Part shown: positions 44,927 to 56,154 of the stretch, piece after piece
Numbering within the stretch: position 1 is the first letter of the stretch
Layout: the number at the start of each line of letters is the position of its first letter
Assembly: GCF_024380015.1 (NCBI RefSeq)
Contig: NZ_CP101508.1
Coordinates: 558,001 to 622,000 of the forward strand
Reading direction: 5' to 3'
DNA: 64,000 bases
From: Photobacterium atrarenae
GTDB lineage: Bacteria > Pseudomonadota > Gammaproteobacteria > Enterobacterales > Vibrionaceae
The notes under the pieces: generated by a model
The model's input: only the letters and a program-made list of their open reading frames with translations
Database searches by the model: none
What the model was told of the DNA's origin: nothing
Made by a program: the position numbers and the translations under genes

Positions 44927-44980
44927 TAGCCGGCTCCTTTGAGCATCTTAAGTTACCTTGTGTAAACTAAGAATGGTTAC

Positions 44981-45008
44981 CAGGGGCCGATCTAGGCCCC
45001 TGATTTTT
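44981..45008 (+). terminator. rpsB-tsf attenuator
   Basis: CAGGGGCC pairs with GGCCCCTG around a 6-base loop and is followed by ATTTTTAC, 30 bases before tsf. It probably lowers tsf expression relative to rpsB. Confidence 0.8.
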
Positions 45009-45039
45009 ACACCAAGTATTCAAAACTGAGGATATAACA

Positions 45040-45885
45040 ATGGCAACAGTTACAGCTGCCCTAGTTAAAGAACTGCGTGAGCGTACTGGCGCAGGCATGA
45101 TGGAATGTAAAAAAGCGCTTGTTGAAGCGAACGCTGACATCGAGCTGGCGATCGAAAACATGCGTAAGAGCGGTGCTGCGAAAGCTGCTAAAAAAGCCGG
45201 TAACGTCGCTGCTGAAGGCGCAATCATCATCAAAGCAGGCGAAGGTGTAGCTGCACTTCTGGAAGTGAACTGCCAAACTGACTTCGTGGCGAAAGACGGC
45301 AACTTCCTGGCATTTGCAGACGAAGTCGCAGAAGCTGCTCTGGCGAACAAATCTGACGTTGCAGCGCTGCAAGCACAATTCGAAGAGAAGCGTGTTGCTC
45401 TGGTTGCTAAGATCGGTGAGAACATCTCTATCCGTCGCGTTGATTACATCGAAGGTGAGAACGTTGCTTCTTACCGTCACGGCGACCGCATCGGTGTTGT
45501 TGTTGCGGGTAACGGCGACGCAGAAACTCTGAAGCACATCGCAATGCACGTTGCTGCGTCTAAGCCTGAGTTCGTGAACCCAGAAGACGTACCTGCTGAC
45601 GTAGTTGAGAAAGAGCGTCAGGTTCAGGTTGAGATCGCGATGAATGAAGGCAAGCCTGCTGAAATCGCAGAGAAGATGGTTATCGGCCGTATGAAGAAAT
45701 TCACCGGCGAAATCTCTCTGACTGGCCAGCCATTCATCATGGAGCCGAAGAAGTCTGTTGGCGACTACCTGAAAGAGAAAGGCGCAACTATCTCTAGCTT
45801 TGTACGTCTGGAAGTCGGCGAAGGCATCGAGAAAGCAGAAGGCCTGAGCTTCGCAGAAGAAGTTGCACTGGCGCAAAAAGGTTAA
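45040..45885 (+). CDS. tsf: translation elongation factor Ts
   Basis: EF-Ts exchanges GDP for GTP on EF-Tu. The protein has 281 residues. The N-terminal domain [19 protein letters not shown], the TDFVAK motif ([12 protein letters not shown]) that contacts EF-Tu, and the C-terminal module ending EEVALAQKG are all present and very close to vibrio EF-Ts. Codon bias is strong. It is co-transcribed with rpsB through the attenuator. Confidence 0.97.
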   Translation: MATVTAALVKELRERTGAGMMECKKALVEANADIELAIENMRKSGAAKAAKKAGNVAAEGAIIIKAGEGVAALLEVNCQTDFVAKDGNFLAFADEVAEAALANKSDVAALQAQFEEKRVALVAKIGENISIRRVDYIEGENVASYRHGDRIGVVVAGNGDAETLKHIAMHVAASKPEFVNPEDVPADVVEKERQVQVEIAMNEGKPAEIAEKMVIGRMKKFTGEISLTGQPFIMEPKKSVGDYLKEKGATISSFVRLEVGEGIEKAEGLSFAEEVALAQKG

Positions 45886-45910
45886 TCCTTAGCGAATTTG
45901 CTTATTACAG

Positions 45911-45939
45911 AAGACCGTGGCCTTGGCTGCGGTCTTTTT
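45911..45939 (+). terminator. tsf terminator
   Basis: AAGACCG pairs with CGGTCTT around a 12-base loop, followed by TTT. It lies 25 bases after tsf. Confidence 0.7.
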
Positions 45940-45979
45940 ACAACTCCCTATCTCAAAATAAGCCTGGAAGGTAACATTA

Positions 45980-46708
45980 ATGACCACGAATCCTAAACCG
46001 ACTTATCAACGAATTTTGCTTAAGCTGAGCGGTGAAGCGCTGCAGGGCGATGAAGGTTTTGGTATTGACGCACATGTTCTTGACCGTATGGCGCAAGAAA
46101 TCAAAGAATTGATTGAACTGGGTGTACAAGTTGGCCTGGTTATCGGTGGTGGTAACCTGTTCCGTGGTGCAGGCCTGGCTGAAGCAGGGATGAACCGAGT
46201 TGTGGGCGACCACATGGGCATGCTGGCGACCGTGATGAATGGCCTGGCTATGCGCGATGCGCTGCACCGTGCCTATGTGAACGCCAAGTTGATGTCAGCA
46301 ATTCCGCTGAACGGTGTCTGTGACAGCTACAACTGGGCTGATGCGATCAGCCAGCTGCGTCAGGGGCGCGTGGTAATTTTCTCTGCCGGTACCGGTAACC
46401 CGTTCTTTACCACGGACTCAGCAGCGTGCCTGCGCGGGATTGAAATTGAAGCCGATGTGGTGCTGAAAGCGACAAAAGTTGACGGTGTGTTCACAGATGA
46501 CCCAGTGAAGAACCCAGAAGCTGTTCTTTATGATAAGCTAAGCTACAATGACGTTCTGGACAAAGAACTGAAAGTTATGGACTTAGCTGCATTTACGCTG
46601 GCACGTGACCACGGTATGCCAATTCGTGTTTTCAACATGAACAAGCCGGGTGCACTGCGCCGCGTGGTGATGGGTGAGCAAGAAGGCACCCTAATCAATA
46701 ACGACTAA
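45980..46708 (+). CDS. pyrH: UMP kinase
   Basis: PyrH phosphorylates UMP to UDP and is allosterically controlled by GTP and UTP. The protein has 242 residues, amino-acid-kinase fold: [36 protein letters not shown] and [19 protein letters not shown] are present. The ATG at 45980 follows GGAAGG. Confidence 0.96.
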   Translation: MTTNPKPTYQRILLKLSGEALQGDEGFGIDAHVLDRMAQEIKELIELGVQVGLVIGGGNLFRGAGLAEAGMNRVVGDHMGMLATVMNGLAMRDALHRAYVNAKLMSAIPLNGVCDSYNWADAISQLRQGRVVIFSAGTGNPFFTTDSAACLRGIEIEADVVLKATKVDGVFTDDPVKNPEAVLYDKLSYNDVLDKELKVMDLAAFTLARDHGMPIRVFNMNKPGALRRVVMGEQEGTLINND

Positions 46709-46744
46709 GCTGCCGACGAGTAGGTTCTGATCACTTTTTCAGAC

Positions 46745-46765
46745 CGGGAGCGACGCCTGCTCCCG
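46745..46765 (+). repeat. hairpin between pyrH and frr
   Basis: CGGGAGC pairs with GCTCCCG around a 7-base loop. No T tract follows, so it is not a typical terminator; an mRNA stability or processing role is possible. Confidence 0.45.
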
Positions 46766-46795
46766 TATTCGCCGAATCATTAAGGGTATAAAACC

Positions 46796-47353
46796 GTGAT
46801 TGATGAAATTAAACAAGACGCCAAAGAGCGCATGGGCAAAAGCGTTGAAGCGCTGAAAAACCAACTGAGCAAAGTTCGCACCGGTCGTGCGCACCCAAGC
46901 CTGCTGGACGGTATTCAGGTTGAATACTATGGTTCAAACACGCCGCTGCGCCAGGTTGCCAACGTTGTTGCAGAAGATGCCCGTACACTGGCTATCACTG
47001 TGTTCGACAAAGAGCTGACGCAGAAAGTTGAAAAAGCCATCATGATGTCTGATCTGGGTCTGAACCCAATGTCTGCCGGTACGGTGATCCGCGTGCCGCT
47101 GCCACCGCTGACAGAAGAGCGTCGTCGTGATCTGGTGAAGATTGTGCGTGCCGAAGCCGAGCAAGGTCGTGTTGCCGTGCGTAACATCCGCCGTGACGCC
47201 AATGCAGATGTGAAAGCGTTGCTGAAAGATAAAGAAATCTCTGAAGATGATGATCGTCGCGCTCAGGACGACATTCAGAAGCTGACGGATGCTGCGGTGA
47301 AAGACATCGACGCAGTGCTGGAAGCGAAAGAAAAAGAGCTGATGGAAGTATAA
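46796..47353 (+). CDS. frr: ribosome recycling factor
   Basis: RRF with EF-G splits post-termination ribosomes. The protein has 185 residues. [40 protein letters not shown] and VRNIRRDAN are family signatures. It starts with GTG 46796, preceded by AAGGG. The usual start ATG is replaced, which may limit its level within this highly expressed segment. Confidence 0.96.
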   Translation: MIDEIKQDAKERMGKSVEALKNQLSKVRTGRAHPSLLDGIQVEYYGSNTPLRQVANVVAEDARTLAITVFDKELTQKVEKAIMMSDLGLNPMSAGTVIRVPLPPLTEERRRDLVKIVRAEAEQGRVAVRNIRRDANADVKALLKDKEISEDDDRRAQDDIQKLTDAAVKDIDAVLEAKEKELMEV

Positions 47354-47394
47354 GACCACCGTCGTCTTGTACCCATTTGCGAAGAGAGGTTAAG

Positions 47395-47424
47395 GCGCTG
47401 TGCGTGCAGCACAGCGCTTTTTTT
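47395..47424 (+). terminator. frr terminator
   Basis: GCGCTGTGC pairs with GCACAGCGC around a 5-base loop and is followed by seven T. It ends the translation-factor segment before uppS. Confidence 0.9.
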
Positions 47425-47438
47425 GTTGAGGAAGCTCT

Positions 47439-48197
47439 ATGGCAGAACCCGAAATAACACTTTCTGCTGATAAGCTGCCCAAGCATATTGCTGTGATTAT
47501 GGATGGCAACGGCCGCTGGGCGAAATCGAAGGGAAAAGCCCGGGTATTTGGTCACAAGGCCGGTGTGGAAGCAGTGCGAAAAACCGTGTCGGCTGCCAGC
47601 CGGCTAGGGATCGAAGTGATCACCCTGTTTGCCTTCAGCAGTGAAAACTGGCGCCGCCCGGAAGAAGAAGTCTCGCTGCTGATGGAGCTCTTCATGACGG
47701 TGCTTGGCCGCGAAGTCAAACGCCTGCACAAAAACAATATTCGCCTGTGCATCATAGGTGATACCACCCGCTTTAGTGCGCGCCTGCAAAAGAAAATCGC
47801 AGAAGCACAAGCGCTGACAGCCGACAATACGGGCCTGGTCCTGAATGTCGCGGCGAACTACGGTGGCCAATGGGATATTTTGCAGGCCGCCCGGCAGCTG
47901 GCTCAGCACGTTGCTGATCAGGCGATGCCGGTGGAGGCCATTACGGAAACCACGTTGGCTCAGGCTTTGTCGACAGCAGGTCAACCGGATGTCGATTTAC
48001 TGATCCGAACCAGTGGCGAACGTCGGATCAGCAACTTCATGCTCTGGCAGATGGCCTACGCTGAGCTGTATTTTACCGAACAACATTGGCCGGACTTCGA
48101 TGAGCAGAGCCTGGCCGACGCGATTGCCTGGTATGTCAACCGCGAACGACGGTTCGGTTGTACCGGTGAACAGATACAGGCTTTATTAGAGTCATAG
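47439..48197 (+). CDS. uppS: undecaprenyl diphosphate synthase
   Basis: UppS (IspU) adds eight isoprenes in cis to farnesyl diphosphate, making the C55 carrier for peptidoglycan, O-antigen and other envelope polymers. The protein has 252 residues. [14 protein letters not shown] holds the catalytic Asp, [11 protein letters not shown], and [15 protein letters not shown] with AELYFT complete the cis-prenyltransferase motifs. It starts 15 bases after the frr terminator. Confidence 0.95.
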   Translation: MAEPEITLSADKLPKHIAVIMDGNGRWAKSKGKARVFGHKAGVEAVRKTVSAASRLGIEVITLFAFSSENWRRPEEEVSLLMELFMTVLGREVKRLHKNNIRLCIIGDTTRFSARLQKKIAEAQALTADNTGLVLNVAANYGGQWDILQAARQLAQHVADQAMPVEAITETTLAQALSTAGQPDVDLLIRTSGERRISNFMLWQMAYAELYFTEQHWPDFDEQSLADAIAWYVNRERRFGCTGEQIQALLES

Positions 48198-48237
48198 CCA
48201 CAACGATATTATCCGTATCATCAAGGTGGCTGAAACC

Positions 48238-48266
48238 AAGGCACAACTGCGCGCAGTGCGTGCCTT
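48238..48266 (+). repeat. hairpin between uppS and cdsA
   Basis: AAGGCAC pairs with GTGCCTT, enclosing a self-complementary ACTGCGCGCAGT. There is no T tract. It may terminate weakly or protect the uppS message. Confidence 0.45.
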
Positions 48267-48348
48267 GTGATTCGCTGCCACGGCAGCACATACAGCAAAG
48301 AATATGCTGGGCTGTTACCGAATATAATAAACAATGAGAGGACGCAGC

Positions 48349-49197
48349 TTGCTTAAGCAACGTATTATTACCGCGCTCATCCTCGCGCCGTTAGTCATTG
48401 CAGGGATTTTCTACCTTCCTTTTCCTGCGTTTGTCTTTGCATTAGCGGCAGTGACTTTGGCCGGTTTCTGGGAATGGACGCAGTTTGTTGATGCTAAATC
48501 GCGTTGGGGCGCGATGTTAGTCCCTACTTTGGTGCTGGGGGGAACCATGATGTGGTTGCCGCTGGATGTCGCCACACTTTCTCAATTGGCTCCGCCGCAT
48601 CAGTCTATGCTGTTGGTGGGGGGGATTTGGTGGCTGGTGGCGTCGCTGCTGGCAATGACTTATCCGTCCAGCGCCACGCTTTGGTCAAAAGCTACCTCGT
48701 TAAAATACCTTTTCGGGCTGTTGACCTTAATTCCTTTTTTCTGGGGCGTGCTGATGCTGCGTGCCGTCAATTATGCCGAGTCGCCGTATCACGGGGCCAA
48801 GCTGGTACTCCTGGTGTGTATTTTGGTTTGGGCTGCGGATACCGGCGCCTACTTTACCGGCAAGCGTTTCGGAAAGCGGAAAATGGCACCGTCGGTTAGT
48901 CCGAACAAGACGGTTGAAGGGTTGATTGGGGGCGCGACGCTGGCTGTGGTCGTGACCTGGGGCAGTGCAGCCCTGATGGATATCCCATTTGTGAGCGTGG
49001 GCAGCTTGTTGCTGATTTCGGTGATCACTGTGATGGCGTCTGTACTCGGTGATTTGGTCGAGAGTATGTTTAAGCGTGCCGCTGGCGTCAAAGACAGCGG
49101 GAATCTTCTGCCGGGCCACGGCGGGATCCTGGATCGTATCGACAGCCTGACTGCCGCCCTACCTGTTTTTGCTTTGTTCTATCTTTGGCTAGTATGA
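48349..49197 (+). CDS. cdsA: phosphatidate cytidylyltransferase
   Basis: CdsA makes CDP-diacylglycerol, the precursor of all phospholipids, in the inner membrane. It has about eight transmembrane helices and the C-terminal signature SVLGDLVESMFKR-AAGVKDSG then PGHGGILDRIDS. TTG 48349 follows GAGGA at 7 bases and aligns with the E. coli start; an ATG five codons earlier (48334) has no ribosome site, so I prefer TTG, giving 282 residues. Confidence 0.92.
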   Translation: MLKQRIITALILAPLVIAGIFYLPFPAFVFALAAVTLAGFWEWTQFVDAKSRWGAMLVPTLVLGGTMMWLPLDVATLSQLAPPHQSMLLVGGIWWLVASLLAMTYPSSATLWSKATSLKYLFGLLTLIPFFWGVLMLRAVNYAESPYHGAKLVLLVCILVWAADTGAYFTGKRFGKRKMAPSVSPNKTVEGLIGGATLAVVVTWGSAALMDIPFVSVGSLLLISVITVMASVLGDLVESMFKRAAGVKDSGNLLPGHGGILDRIDSLTAALPVFALFYLWLV

Positions 49198-49208
49198 TGA
49201 GCGATAGT

Positions 49209-49254
49209 CGGCCGGGGCGGAGAACCGCTAATATACGGTTCTCCGCCCCGGCCG
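49209..49254. repeat. perfect 19-bp GC-rich inverted repeat between cdsA and dxr
   Basis: Two 19-base arms (49209-49227 and 49236-49254) of CGGCC, GGGGC, GGAGA and ACCG composition are exactly complementary around an 8-base AT-rich loop. There is no T tract; a normal terminator follows 40 bases later. Confidence 0.85.
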
Positions 49255-49293
49255 GCGTCGACGCTCTGCGCCTGGCAACTCCCCGTGTTTTTG

Positions 49294-49315
49294 AGCAGCC
49301 TGAAGGCTGCTTTTT
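49294..49315 (+). terminator. cdsA terminator
   Basis: AGCAGCC pairs with GGCTGCT around TGAA and is followed by a T run. It lies 23 bases before dxr. Confidence 0.8.
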
Positions 49316-49337
49316 ACAGTGAAATGTAAGTGATTTT

Positions 49338-50534
49338 ATGCGTAAGTTAACGATTCTTGGTGCGACCGGATCTATTGGCGGGAGCACGTTAGCAGTAGCG
49401 GCCCAGAACCCGGAGCTGTTTGAAGTGGTGGCGTTGGCGGCCGGGACAAACTGCGACAAAATGTTTGAGCTCTGCCGGCAATGGCGGCCGAAGTATGCGG
49501 TGATGGCATCAGAGTCGGCGGCTGCAACGCTGAGACATCAATTGAATCAGCATCACTTACCGACTGAGGTGCTGGCCGGAGTCGATGGCATGTGCCAAGT
49601 GGCGGCTCTTGATGAAGTGGATACGGTGATGGCGGCGATTGTGGGGGCGGCTGGGTTATTGCCGACCATGGCCGCGGTTCGCGCCGGTAAACGGATCCTG
49701 CTGGCCAATAAAGAAGCTCTGGTGATGTCGGGGCAGCTGTTTATCGACGCCTGCCGGGCCAGCGGCGCTGAGCTGCTGCCGGTCGACAGCGAGCACAATG
49801 CGATTTTCCAGAGCTTGCCGGCGCAAGTGCAGCAGAGCCTGGGCCACTGTGATCTGGCTGCGCACGGGATTCGTAAAATTCTGCTGACTGGCTCCGGCGG
49901 CCCGTTCCGCTATACCGATGTCAGTGAACTGGCCACCGTCACTCCGGCGATGGCGATTGCTCACCCGAACTGGTCCATGGGGCCCAAGATTTCCGTTGAT
50001 TCGGCCACTATGATGAACAAGGGGCTTGAATACATTGAAGCGCGCTGGTTGTTCAATGCCACGCGCGAGCAGATGGATGTTATTATCCATCCCCAGTCGG
50101 TGATCCACTCGATGGTGCAGTATAAAGACGGCTCAGTGCTGGCGCAGATGGGGCTACCGGATATGCGCACCCCAATCGCCTGCGCGATGTCCTATCCTGA
50201 AAGGGTAGATGCTGGCGTGGCGCCGCTCGATTTCAGTCAAATCGGTGAGTTCACCTTCCTTCAGCCTGATTTTTCCCGCTATCCGTGTCTGAAGCTGGCC
50301 ATGGATGCCTGTTACAGCGGTCAGGCTGCTACCACGGCGCTCAATGCTGCCAACGAAGTTGCTGTAGCCGCCTTCTTGGATCATCAGCTCACGTTTACGG
50401 ACATTGCCCGGGTGAACCAACAGGTTCTGGAGCTGGCGCAAATGACGGAGCCGACTGACTTGGAAAGCGTGATTGAGCTGGATAGAATGGCGCGTATTTT
50501 GGCTCGGGAAGTGATTGGTAAGGTATCGCTATGA
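49338..50534 (+). CDS. dxr: 1-deoxy-D-xylulose 5-phosphate reductoisomerase
   Basis: Dxr (IspC) converts DXP to MEP, the committed step of the non-mevalonate isoprenoid pathway, with NADPH. The protein has 398 residues. [13 protein letters not shown] binds [17 protein letters not shown], and [13 protein letters not shown] with the metal Asp and Glu, and [23 protein letters not shown] form the active site. Its stop overlaps the rseP start by 4 bases (ATGA). Confidence 0.96.
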   Translation: MRKLTILGATGSIGGSTLAVAAQNPELFEVVALAAGTNCDKMFELCRQWRPKYAVMASESAAATLRHQLNQHHLPTEVLAGVDGMCQVAALDEVDTVMAAIVGAAGLLPTMAAVRAGKRILLANKEALVMSGQLFIDACRASGAELLPVDSEHNAIFQSLPAQVQQSLGHCDLAAHGIRKILLTGSGGPFRYTDVSELATVTPAMAIAHPNWSMGPKISVDSATMMNKGLEYIEARWLFNATREQMDVIIHPQSVIHSMVQYKDGSVLAQMGLPDMRTPIACAMSYPERVDAGVAPLDFSQIGEFTFLQPDFSRYPCLKLAMDACYSGQAATTALNAANEVAVAAFLDHQLTFTDIARVNQQVLELAQMTEPTDLESVIELDRMARILAREVIGKVSL

Positions 50535-51886
50535 TGGGTGTATTGTGGAACCTGGGCGCGTTTTTAGTTGCCCTCGGAATTTTGATTGCCGTCCATGAAT
50601 ATGGTCATTTCTGGGTCGCCCGGCGTTGCGGCGTTTATGTTGAGCGCTTCTCGATTGGCTTTGGCCGCGCGCTGTGGCGCAGAGTCGGTAAAGACGGTAC
50701 GGAGTACACCCTGGCGATGATCCCGCTGGGTGGTTATGTGAAAATGCTCGACGGCCGGGTTGATGAGGTTCCGCCTGAAAAGCGGCACCTGGCGTTTAAT
50801 CACAAACCGCTGTGGCAGCGCAGCGCCATCGTGGCTGCTGGTCCGCTGGCTAATTTCCTGTTTGCAATTTTTGCCTACTGGGTCGTCTATCTGATTGGGG
50901 TGCCGGCAGTGCGTCCGGTGGTGGGCGAGGTTGCTCCGCAGTCGATTGCGGCCGAGGCAGGAATTCGTAGCGGAATGGAACTAAAATCCATTTCGGGAAT
51001 CCAAACCGCTGATTGGGAATCGGCTAACATGGCGATGATTTCCCATATCGGTGATCAGGAAATGGTGATCACGGTTGCTGAGCCGGATGGTGGTTTTGCG
51101 ACTCGTCGGACACTGGATTTGAGTTCATGGTCGTTTGATCCGGAACGTGAGCAAGTCCTGACTTCGCTGGGGATCACGCCGTATTCCCCGCCGATCACTT
51201 TAGAAATTGCTCGGCTGGTTGAAGGGGGGGCAGCCCTGGCGGCCGGATTACAGCTTAAGGATCACATTGTGGCGATTGAGCGGGCGCCGGTCACTGAGTG
51301 GCAGCAGGTGGTGGAGGCCGTGCGTTCCCACCCGCAGCAGGCGTTGGCACTGACAGTTCGTCGAGACGGACAGACTGTGCCGGTGACGCTGATCCCGGAC
51401 AGCAAAACATTAGCGGACGGGCAAGTGATTGGTTATGCCGGTTTTGCCCCGAAAGTTGAGCCGTGGCCGGAATCCTACCGGATCAATTTGCAATACGGTC
51501 CGATTACGGCAGTAGGTAAAGCGGCTGAAAAAACTTGGCAGCTGGTGACCCTGACCTTTGATATGGTCACCAAGCTGGTAACGGGGGACGTTGCCATTAA
51601 AAACCTCAGCGGGCCGATTTCCATCGCCAAAGGCGCGGGGATGACAGCCGATTACGGGGTGGTTTACTTTCTGGGGTTCCTGGCGCTCATCAGTGTCAAC
51701 CTGGGGATTGTGAATCTGTTACCGCTGCCAGTGCTGGATGGTGGACACTTGATGTTTTTCGCCATCGAAGCGGTAACGCGTCGTCCTGTTTCTGAACGTG
51801 TTCAGGAGATAGGCTACAGAGTGGGATCAGCCATTTTGGTTGCGTTAATGGCCGTTGCGCTATTTAACGACTTTGCCCGCCTTTAA
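50531..51886 (+). CDS. rseP: site-2 intramembrane protease RseP
   Basis: RseP cleaves the anti-sigma factor RseA after DegS, releasing sigma E, and trims signal-peptide remnants. The protein has 451 residues. The zinc motif HEYGH is in helix 1 ([13 protein letters not shown]), two PDZ domains occupy the periplasmic part (about residues 120-310), and the C-terminal helix has [12 protein letters not shown] with the third metal ligand. It is translationally coupled to dxr. Confidence 0.96.
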   Translation: MMGVLWNLGAFLVALGILIAVHEYGHFWVARRCGVYVERFSIGFGRALWRRVGKDGTEYTLAMIPLGGYVKMLDGRVDEVPPEKRHLAFNHKPLWQRSAIVAAGPLANFLFAIFAYWVVYLIGVPAVRPVVGEVAPQSIAAEAGIRSGMELKSISGIQTADWESANMAMISHIGDQEMVITVAEPDGGFATRRTLDLSSWSFDPEREQVLTSLGITPYSPPITLEIARLVEGGAALAAGLQLKDHIVAIERAPVTEWQQVVEAVRSHPQQALALTVRRDGQTVPVTLIPDSKTLADGQVIGYAGFAPKVEPWPESYRINLQYGPITAVGKAAEKTWQLVTLTFDMVTKLVTGDVAIKNLSGPISIAKGAGMTADYGVVYFLGFLALISVNLGIVNLLPLPVLDGGHLMFFAIEAVTRRPVSERVQEIGYRVGSAILVALMAVALFNDFARL

Positions 51887-51931
51887 GCAGTGCATAAGCG
51901 CGATATTTAGCAAGGAATAATCAGAACACTA

Positions 51932-54355
51932 ATGGCGATAAAAAAATTATTGGTCGCATCACTGATACTCGGTAGTAGTGTTGCGCAGAGCGCGGAACAA
52001 TTTGTAGTTGAAGACATTCGTTTTGAGGGCTTGCAGCGCGTCACCTTGGGGGCGGCTTTGTTGGCCATGCCGGTCCGGGTTGGGGATGGCGTGGATGAGC
52101 GTGATATCTCGGAAGTGATTCAATCGCTTTTTGCCTCCGGTAACTTTGAAGATATCCAGGTGTTCCGCGATGGAGATACGCTGCTGGTGAAAGTGCTGGA
52201 GCGTCCGACGATTGCCAGTATTACTTTCTCCGGTAACAAGGCGATCAAAGAAGAGCAGCTCAAGGAAAACTTAGATGCGTCGCGGATCTCGGTGGGCGAA
52301 GCCCTGGATCGCACCACCCTGAGTAAAATCGAAAAAGGACTGGAAGACTTTTATTACAGTGTCGGTAAATACAATGCGACGGTGAAAGCTGTGGTGACGC
52401 CGTTGCCACGCAACCGGGCTGATCTGAAATTTGTCTTTACCGAAGGCGTCTCGGCCAAAATTCAGCAAATTAACTTTATCGGCAATACCGTGTTTACCGA
52501 TGAAGAACTCCAGGACAAATTTAACCTCCAGGCCGAAGTACCATGGTGGAACTTCCTGGCAGATGAAAAATATCAGAAACAAGTGCTGGCCGGCGATTTG
52601 GAAATCCTGCGCTCGCAGTACCTGAATAACGGTTACCTCAAGTACAAACTGGAATCGACCCAGGTGGCGATTTCCCCGGATAAGAAAGGGGTCTATATCA
52701 CCCTCAAAATCCATGAAGGGGAGCAGTACCGGGTCGAGGATGTCAGCTTCCGTGGCAACCTGATGGACAAAGGCGATGAGCTCGAAAGCCTGGTAACCAT
52801 CAAGGCCGGTGAAGTTTACAATGGTGCCAAGGTGACGGCACTGGAAGAAGCGGTCAAGCGCAAGCTGGGTGAGCTCGGTTATGCTTACCCGCAGGTGAGC
52901 ACGATTCCGAATTTTGACGATGATAGCCAGCAGGTATCGTTGATCGTCAATGTCGATCCGGGTAAACGGATTTATGTGCGTAATATCGGCTTTTCCGGAA
53001 ACGTTTCGACCAAAGATGAAGTGCTGCGCCGGGAAATGCGCCAGATGGAAGGCAGCTGGCTGAACTCTAAATCGGTCGAGCGCGGTAAGGAGCGTCTGAA
53101 CCGGACCGGTTTCTTTGAAACCGTGGATGTTCAGACGGTTCGGGTACCGGGGACCGATGATCAGGTCGATCTGCAATACACCGTGAAGGAAGCCAATGCG
53201 GGAAACATTAATTTCGGCATTGGTTACGGCACCGAATCCGGGATCAGCTTCCAGGCCGGGATCCAGCAGGATAACTTCCTCGGTACCGGGAATCGCTTCG
53301 GCATCAGCGCGATGATGAACGATTACCAGAAAAATATCAGTATGGAGTATCGTGATCCGTACTTCACGCTGGATGGTGTCAGCCTGGGCGGCAAGGTGTA
53401 CTACAACGAGTTCGAAGCCTCGGATGCCAATATTTCGGACTATACCAACCAAAGTTACGGCACCAGCCTGACCTGGGGGTTCCCGTATGATGAGCTGAAC
53501 TTTTTCGAGTTCGGCCTGGGCTATGATCACAACAAGATCTCCAACACTCAGGAGTATTACCAGATCGAGAAATTCAAAGCCATCCACGGTTTTGATCGCG
53601 GGGATAGCGTGATCGAACTGGATGACTTCGACTGGTCAGTGTCCTGGACCCGCAACAACCTTAACCGGGGTTATTTCCCGACCGCCGGAAATCACCAGCG
53701 GGCGTCGTTCCGGATGACGGTTCCGGGCTCAGATGCCCAGTACTTCAAAGCGCAGTACAACGTGCGTCAGTACTATCCGCTGGATGAAGACCACCATTTC
53801 AGCCTGCTGCTGCGCGGTAAGCTGGGCTATGGGAATGGTTACGGCACCACCGACAACGGCAGCGATCACCTGTTGCCGTTCTATGAAAACTTCTACGCTG
53901 GCGGTTTCTCAACCTTGCGTGGTTTCCGCTCGAATACCGTGGGCCCTAAAGCGGTTTATGTCAGCGGTTGTCCGACCGGCGGTATTGGCGGCGGCGGCAA
54001 TAACAGCTGTGCAACCGGGACCGATGATGCCGCAGGCGGTAACGCCGTGGCGTTGGCCAGTGTCGAGCTGATCGTCCCGACTCCGTTTGCTTCGGAGGAA
54101 GCCCAGAACCAGCTGCGGACCAGTGTGTTTGTCGATGCGGGAACCGTGTGGGACACCGAATATGATCTGACGGACGATGATGGGAGATTCTTGAATGATT
54201 ACTCCGATCCATCACTGATCCGGGCATCTTATGGTGCAGCATTGCAATGGATGTCGCCGATGGGGCCGTTGGTGTTCTCGATTGCCCGCCCAATCAAGAA
54301 ATACGAAGGCGATGATGAAGAGTTCTTTACCTTCACTATCGGTCGCACATTCTAA
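51932..54355 (+). CDS. bamA: outer membrane assembly factor BamA
   Basis: BamA is the core of the BAM complex that inserts beta-barrel proteins into the outer membrane. The protein has 807 residues: signal peptide cut near AQSAE, five POTRA domains (about 22-420), then a 16-strand barrel. The essential loop-6 motif is present as LRGFRSN. The insert after it ([10 protein letters not shown]) is Gly-rich. Placement between rseP and skp is the usual one. Confidence 0.97.
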   Translation: MAIKKLLVASLILGSSVAQSAEQFVVEDIRFEGLQRVTLGAALLAMPVRVGDGVDERDISEVIQSLFASGNFEDIQVFRDGDTLLVKVLERPTIASITFSGNKAIKEEQLKENLDASRISVGEALDRTTLSKIEKGLEDFYYSVGKYNATVKAVVTPLPRNRADLKFVFTEGVSAKIQQINFIGNTVFTDEELQDKFNLQAEVPWWNFLADEKYQKQVLAGDLEILRSQYLNNGYLKYKLESTQVAISPDKKGVYITLKIHEGEQYRVEDVSFRGNLMDKGDELESLVTIKAGEVYNGAKVTALEEAVKRKLGELGYAYPQVSTIPNFDDDSQQVSLIVNVDPGKRIYVRNIGFSGNVSTKDEVLRREMRQMEGSWLNSKSVERGKERLNRTGFFETVDVQTVRVPGTDDQVDLQYTVKEANAGNINFGIGYGTESGISFQAGIQQDNFLGTGNRFGISAMMNDYQKNISMEYRDPYFTLDGVSLGGKVYYNEFEASDANISDYTNQSYGTSLTWGFPYDELNFFEFGLGYDHNKISNTQEYYQIEKFKAIHGFDRGDSVIELDDFDWSVSWTRNNLNRGYFPTAGNHQRASFRMTVPGSDAQYFKAQYNVRQYYPLDEDHHFSLLLRGKLGYGNGYGTTDNGSDHLLPFYENFYAGGFSTLRGFRSNTVGPKAVYVSGCPTGGIGGGGNNSCATGTDDAAGGNAVALASVELIVPTPFASEEAQNQLRTSVFVDAGTVWDTEYDLTDDDGRFLNDYSDPSLIRASYGAALQWMSPMGPLVFSIARPIKKYEGDDEEFFTFTIGRTF

Positions 54356-54373
54356 TCAATTAAGGAGAGTCTT

Positions 54374-54883
54374 TTGAAACAGTGGATTAAAGCGGCAGGC
54401 CTGAGCCTGGTGATCATTTCTTCATCAATGTATGCGCATGCCGCGGAAGCTGCGCAAAAAGTCGGCTATGTCGCAACTGGTCAGGCTATGGCTCAGCTGG
54501 CAAAACGGTATAATGTGCCGCAAAAGCTGCGTAGTGAGTTTAAAGATCGCATTGATGAGCTACGTGGGATTGAAAGTCGCATGAAGGGCAAAGTCGATAA
54601 GCTCAAGCGTGACGGCGAGCTGATGAGCGCTGCCGATCGCACCAAGCTGCAGCGTGAGATGGCGGCACTGGAGTCTGATTATAAGCTGAAGGCCAAGGCG
54701 CTGGCTGAAGATCAACGCCGTCGCGGCGCTGAGGAAGAGCAGAAGCTGGTCCAGAAAATCCGTAAAGCCATTCAGGATGTGGCTAAGCGTGAAGGCTATG
54801 ATCTGGTGCTAGATGCCAATGCCGTGCTGCATGCGAGCCCGAAAGATGACTTGTCTTCCAAAGTAATTGCTGCGGTGAAATAA
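54374..54883 (+). CDS. skp: periplasmic chaperone Skp (OmpH)
   Basis: Skp is a jellyfish-shaped trimeric chaperone that holds unfolded outer-membrane proteins. The protein has 169 residues: signal peptide ending MYAHA, then a long helical hairpin rich in Lys, Glu and Arg (RMKGKVDKLKRDGELMS) and a C-terminal beta segment (REGYDLVLDANAVLH). It starts with TTG 54374 after GGAGAG. A hairpin (about 54929-54963) without T tract lies between skp and lpxD. Confidence 0.93.
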   Translation: MKQWIKAAGLSLVIISSSMYAHAAEAAQKVGYVATGQAMAQLAKRYNVPQKLRSEFKDRIDELRGIESRMKGKVDKLKRDGELMSAADRTKLQREMAALESDYKLKAKALAEDQRRRGAEEEQKLVQKIRKAIQDVAKREGYDLVLDANAVLHASPKDDLSSKVIAAVK

Positions 54884-55031
54884 GCGCAGCATTACGCCTT
54901 GCAGGCAGTGAAAGCGATTAAAGTCGAAAGCGGATGGTGACCACCGGTGGCCATCCCTTTCGCTTTGCTGTTTCTGGGGACCTGCGGGTCGTCGCTCACT
55001 GCGAAACCATGACAAAAATTTAAGGTAACAC

Positions 55032-56057
55032 ATGGCTGGAATTACTCTTGCTGAAATAGCAACGAAACTGGGGGCAGAGCTACGCGGAGATGGCGCTGTC
55101 AGCATTGAATCGATCGCGGGCACCAACCAGGCCGGGCAGGGCGATATTACGTTTTTGTCGAGTAGTAAGTACCGCAAGCACCTGGCCGAATGCCAGGCTT
55201 CAGCAGTGATCCTGAAAGAAGCGGACCTGCCTTATTTTGACGGTAATGCGCTGGTGATGAACGACCCGTACCTGGGTTATGCCCGGGTTGCTCAACTGCT
55301 GGATACCACGCCGGCTGCGGCGAGCGAGATTGCCCCAAGCGCCTTTGTTGCCGATGATGTGGTACTGGGTGAAGGTGTGGCGATCGGCCACAATGCCGTA
55401 ATTGAATCCGGTGCCAAGATTGGGGACCACGCCCAGATTGGCCCGGGTTGTTTTGTCGGTAAAAATGCCGAGATTGGCGCGCGAACCAAAATCTGGGCCA
55501 ATGTGAGCATTTACCATAACGTGGTACTGGGCAGTGACTGTCTGGTCCAGTCCGGGACCGTGATCGGTGCGGACGGCTTCGGGTACGCTAACGACAAAGG
55601 CGAGTGGGTCAAGATCCCGCAATTGGGGACGGTACGGATCGGCAGCCGGGTTGAGATTGGTGCCTGTACCACGATTGATCGCGGCGCCCTGGAAGACACC
55701 ATCATCGAAGATAACGTGATTATCGATAACCAGATGCAAATTGCCCATAACGTGCAGATTGGATACGGCACCGCGATGGCGGGCGGCACGATTGTGGCCG
55801 GCAGTACCAAGATTGGCAAATACTGTATCATTGGCGGCGCTTCTGTGCTCAACGGTCACATTGAAATCGCTGATGGCGTGACGATTACCGGCATGGGCAT
55901 GGTGATGCGTAGTATCGAAGAGAAAGGGATGTACTCCTCGGGGATCCCGCTGCAGCCGAATAAAGAATGGCGTAAGACCGCAGCGCGCACGATGAAGATT
56001 GACGAGATGAACAAGCGTCTCAAGGCGGTTGAGAAAAAGCTGGATGAGAACAGCTGA
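55032..56057 (+). CDS. lpxD: UDP-3-O-acylglucosamine N-acyltransferase
   Basis: LpxD adds the second (N-linked) acyl chain in lipid A synthesis using acyl-ACP. The protein has 341 residues. The N-terminal uridine-binding domain begins [18 protein letters not shown], the middle is a left-handed beta helix of hexapeptide repeats ([20 protein letters not shown]), and the catalytic His lies in [12 protein letters not shown]. The C-terminal helix runs [23 protein letters not shown]. Confidence 0.96.
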   Translation: MAGITLAEIATKLGAELRGDGAVSIESIAGTNQAGQGDITFLSSSKYRKHLAECQASAVILKEADLPYFDGNALVMNDPYLGYARVAQLLDTTPAAASEIAPSAFVADDVVLGEGVAIGHNAVIESGAKIGDHAQIGPGCFVGKNAEIGARTKIWANVSIYHNVVLGSDCLVQSGTVIGADGFGYANDKGEWVKIPQLGTVRIGSRVEIGACTTIDRGALEDTIIEDNVIIDNQMQIAHNVQIGYGTAMAGGTIVAGSTKIGKYCIIGGASVLNGHIEIADGVTITGMGMVMRSIEEKGMYSSGIPLQPNKEWRKTAARTMKIDEMNKRLKAVEKKLDENS

Positions 56058-56078
56058 ACGCGATAGATGAGATTGAAC

Positions 56079-56105
56079 AGGTCCGCACACTCTGCGGATC
56101 TTTTT
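56079..56105 (+). terminator. lpxD-fabZ attenuator
   Basis: AGGTCCGCA pairs with TGCGGATCT around a 5-base loop and is followed by a T run. Confidence 0.75.
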
Positions 56106-56154
56106 GCGGTAGAATAAGCCGATATTGACCTTTATTTAAGACAGGAATGCAGTT

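Noticed and set aside
52271..53587. 438-codon open frame antisense to bamA
   Set aside because: Same reason: it mirrors BamA codons and shows no domain or ribosome site.
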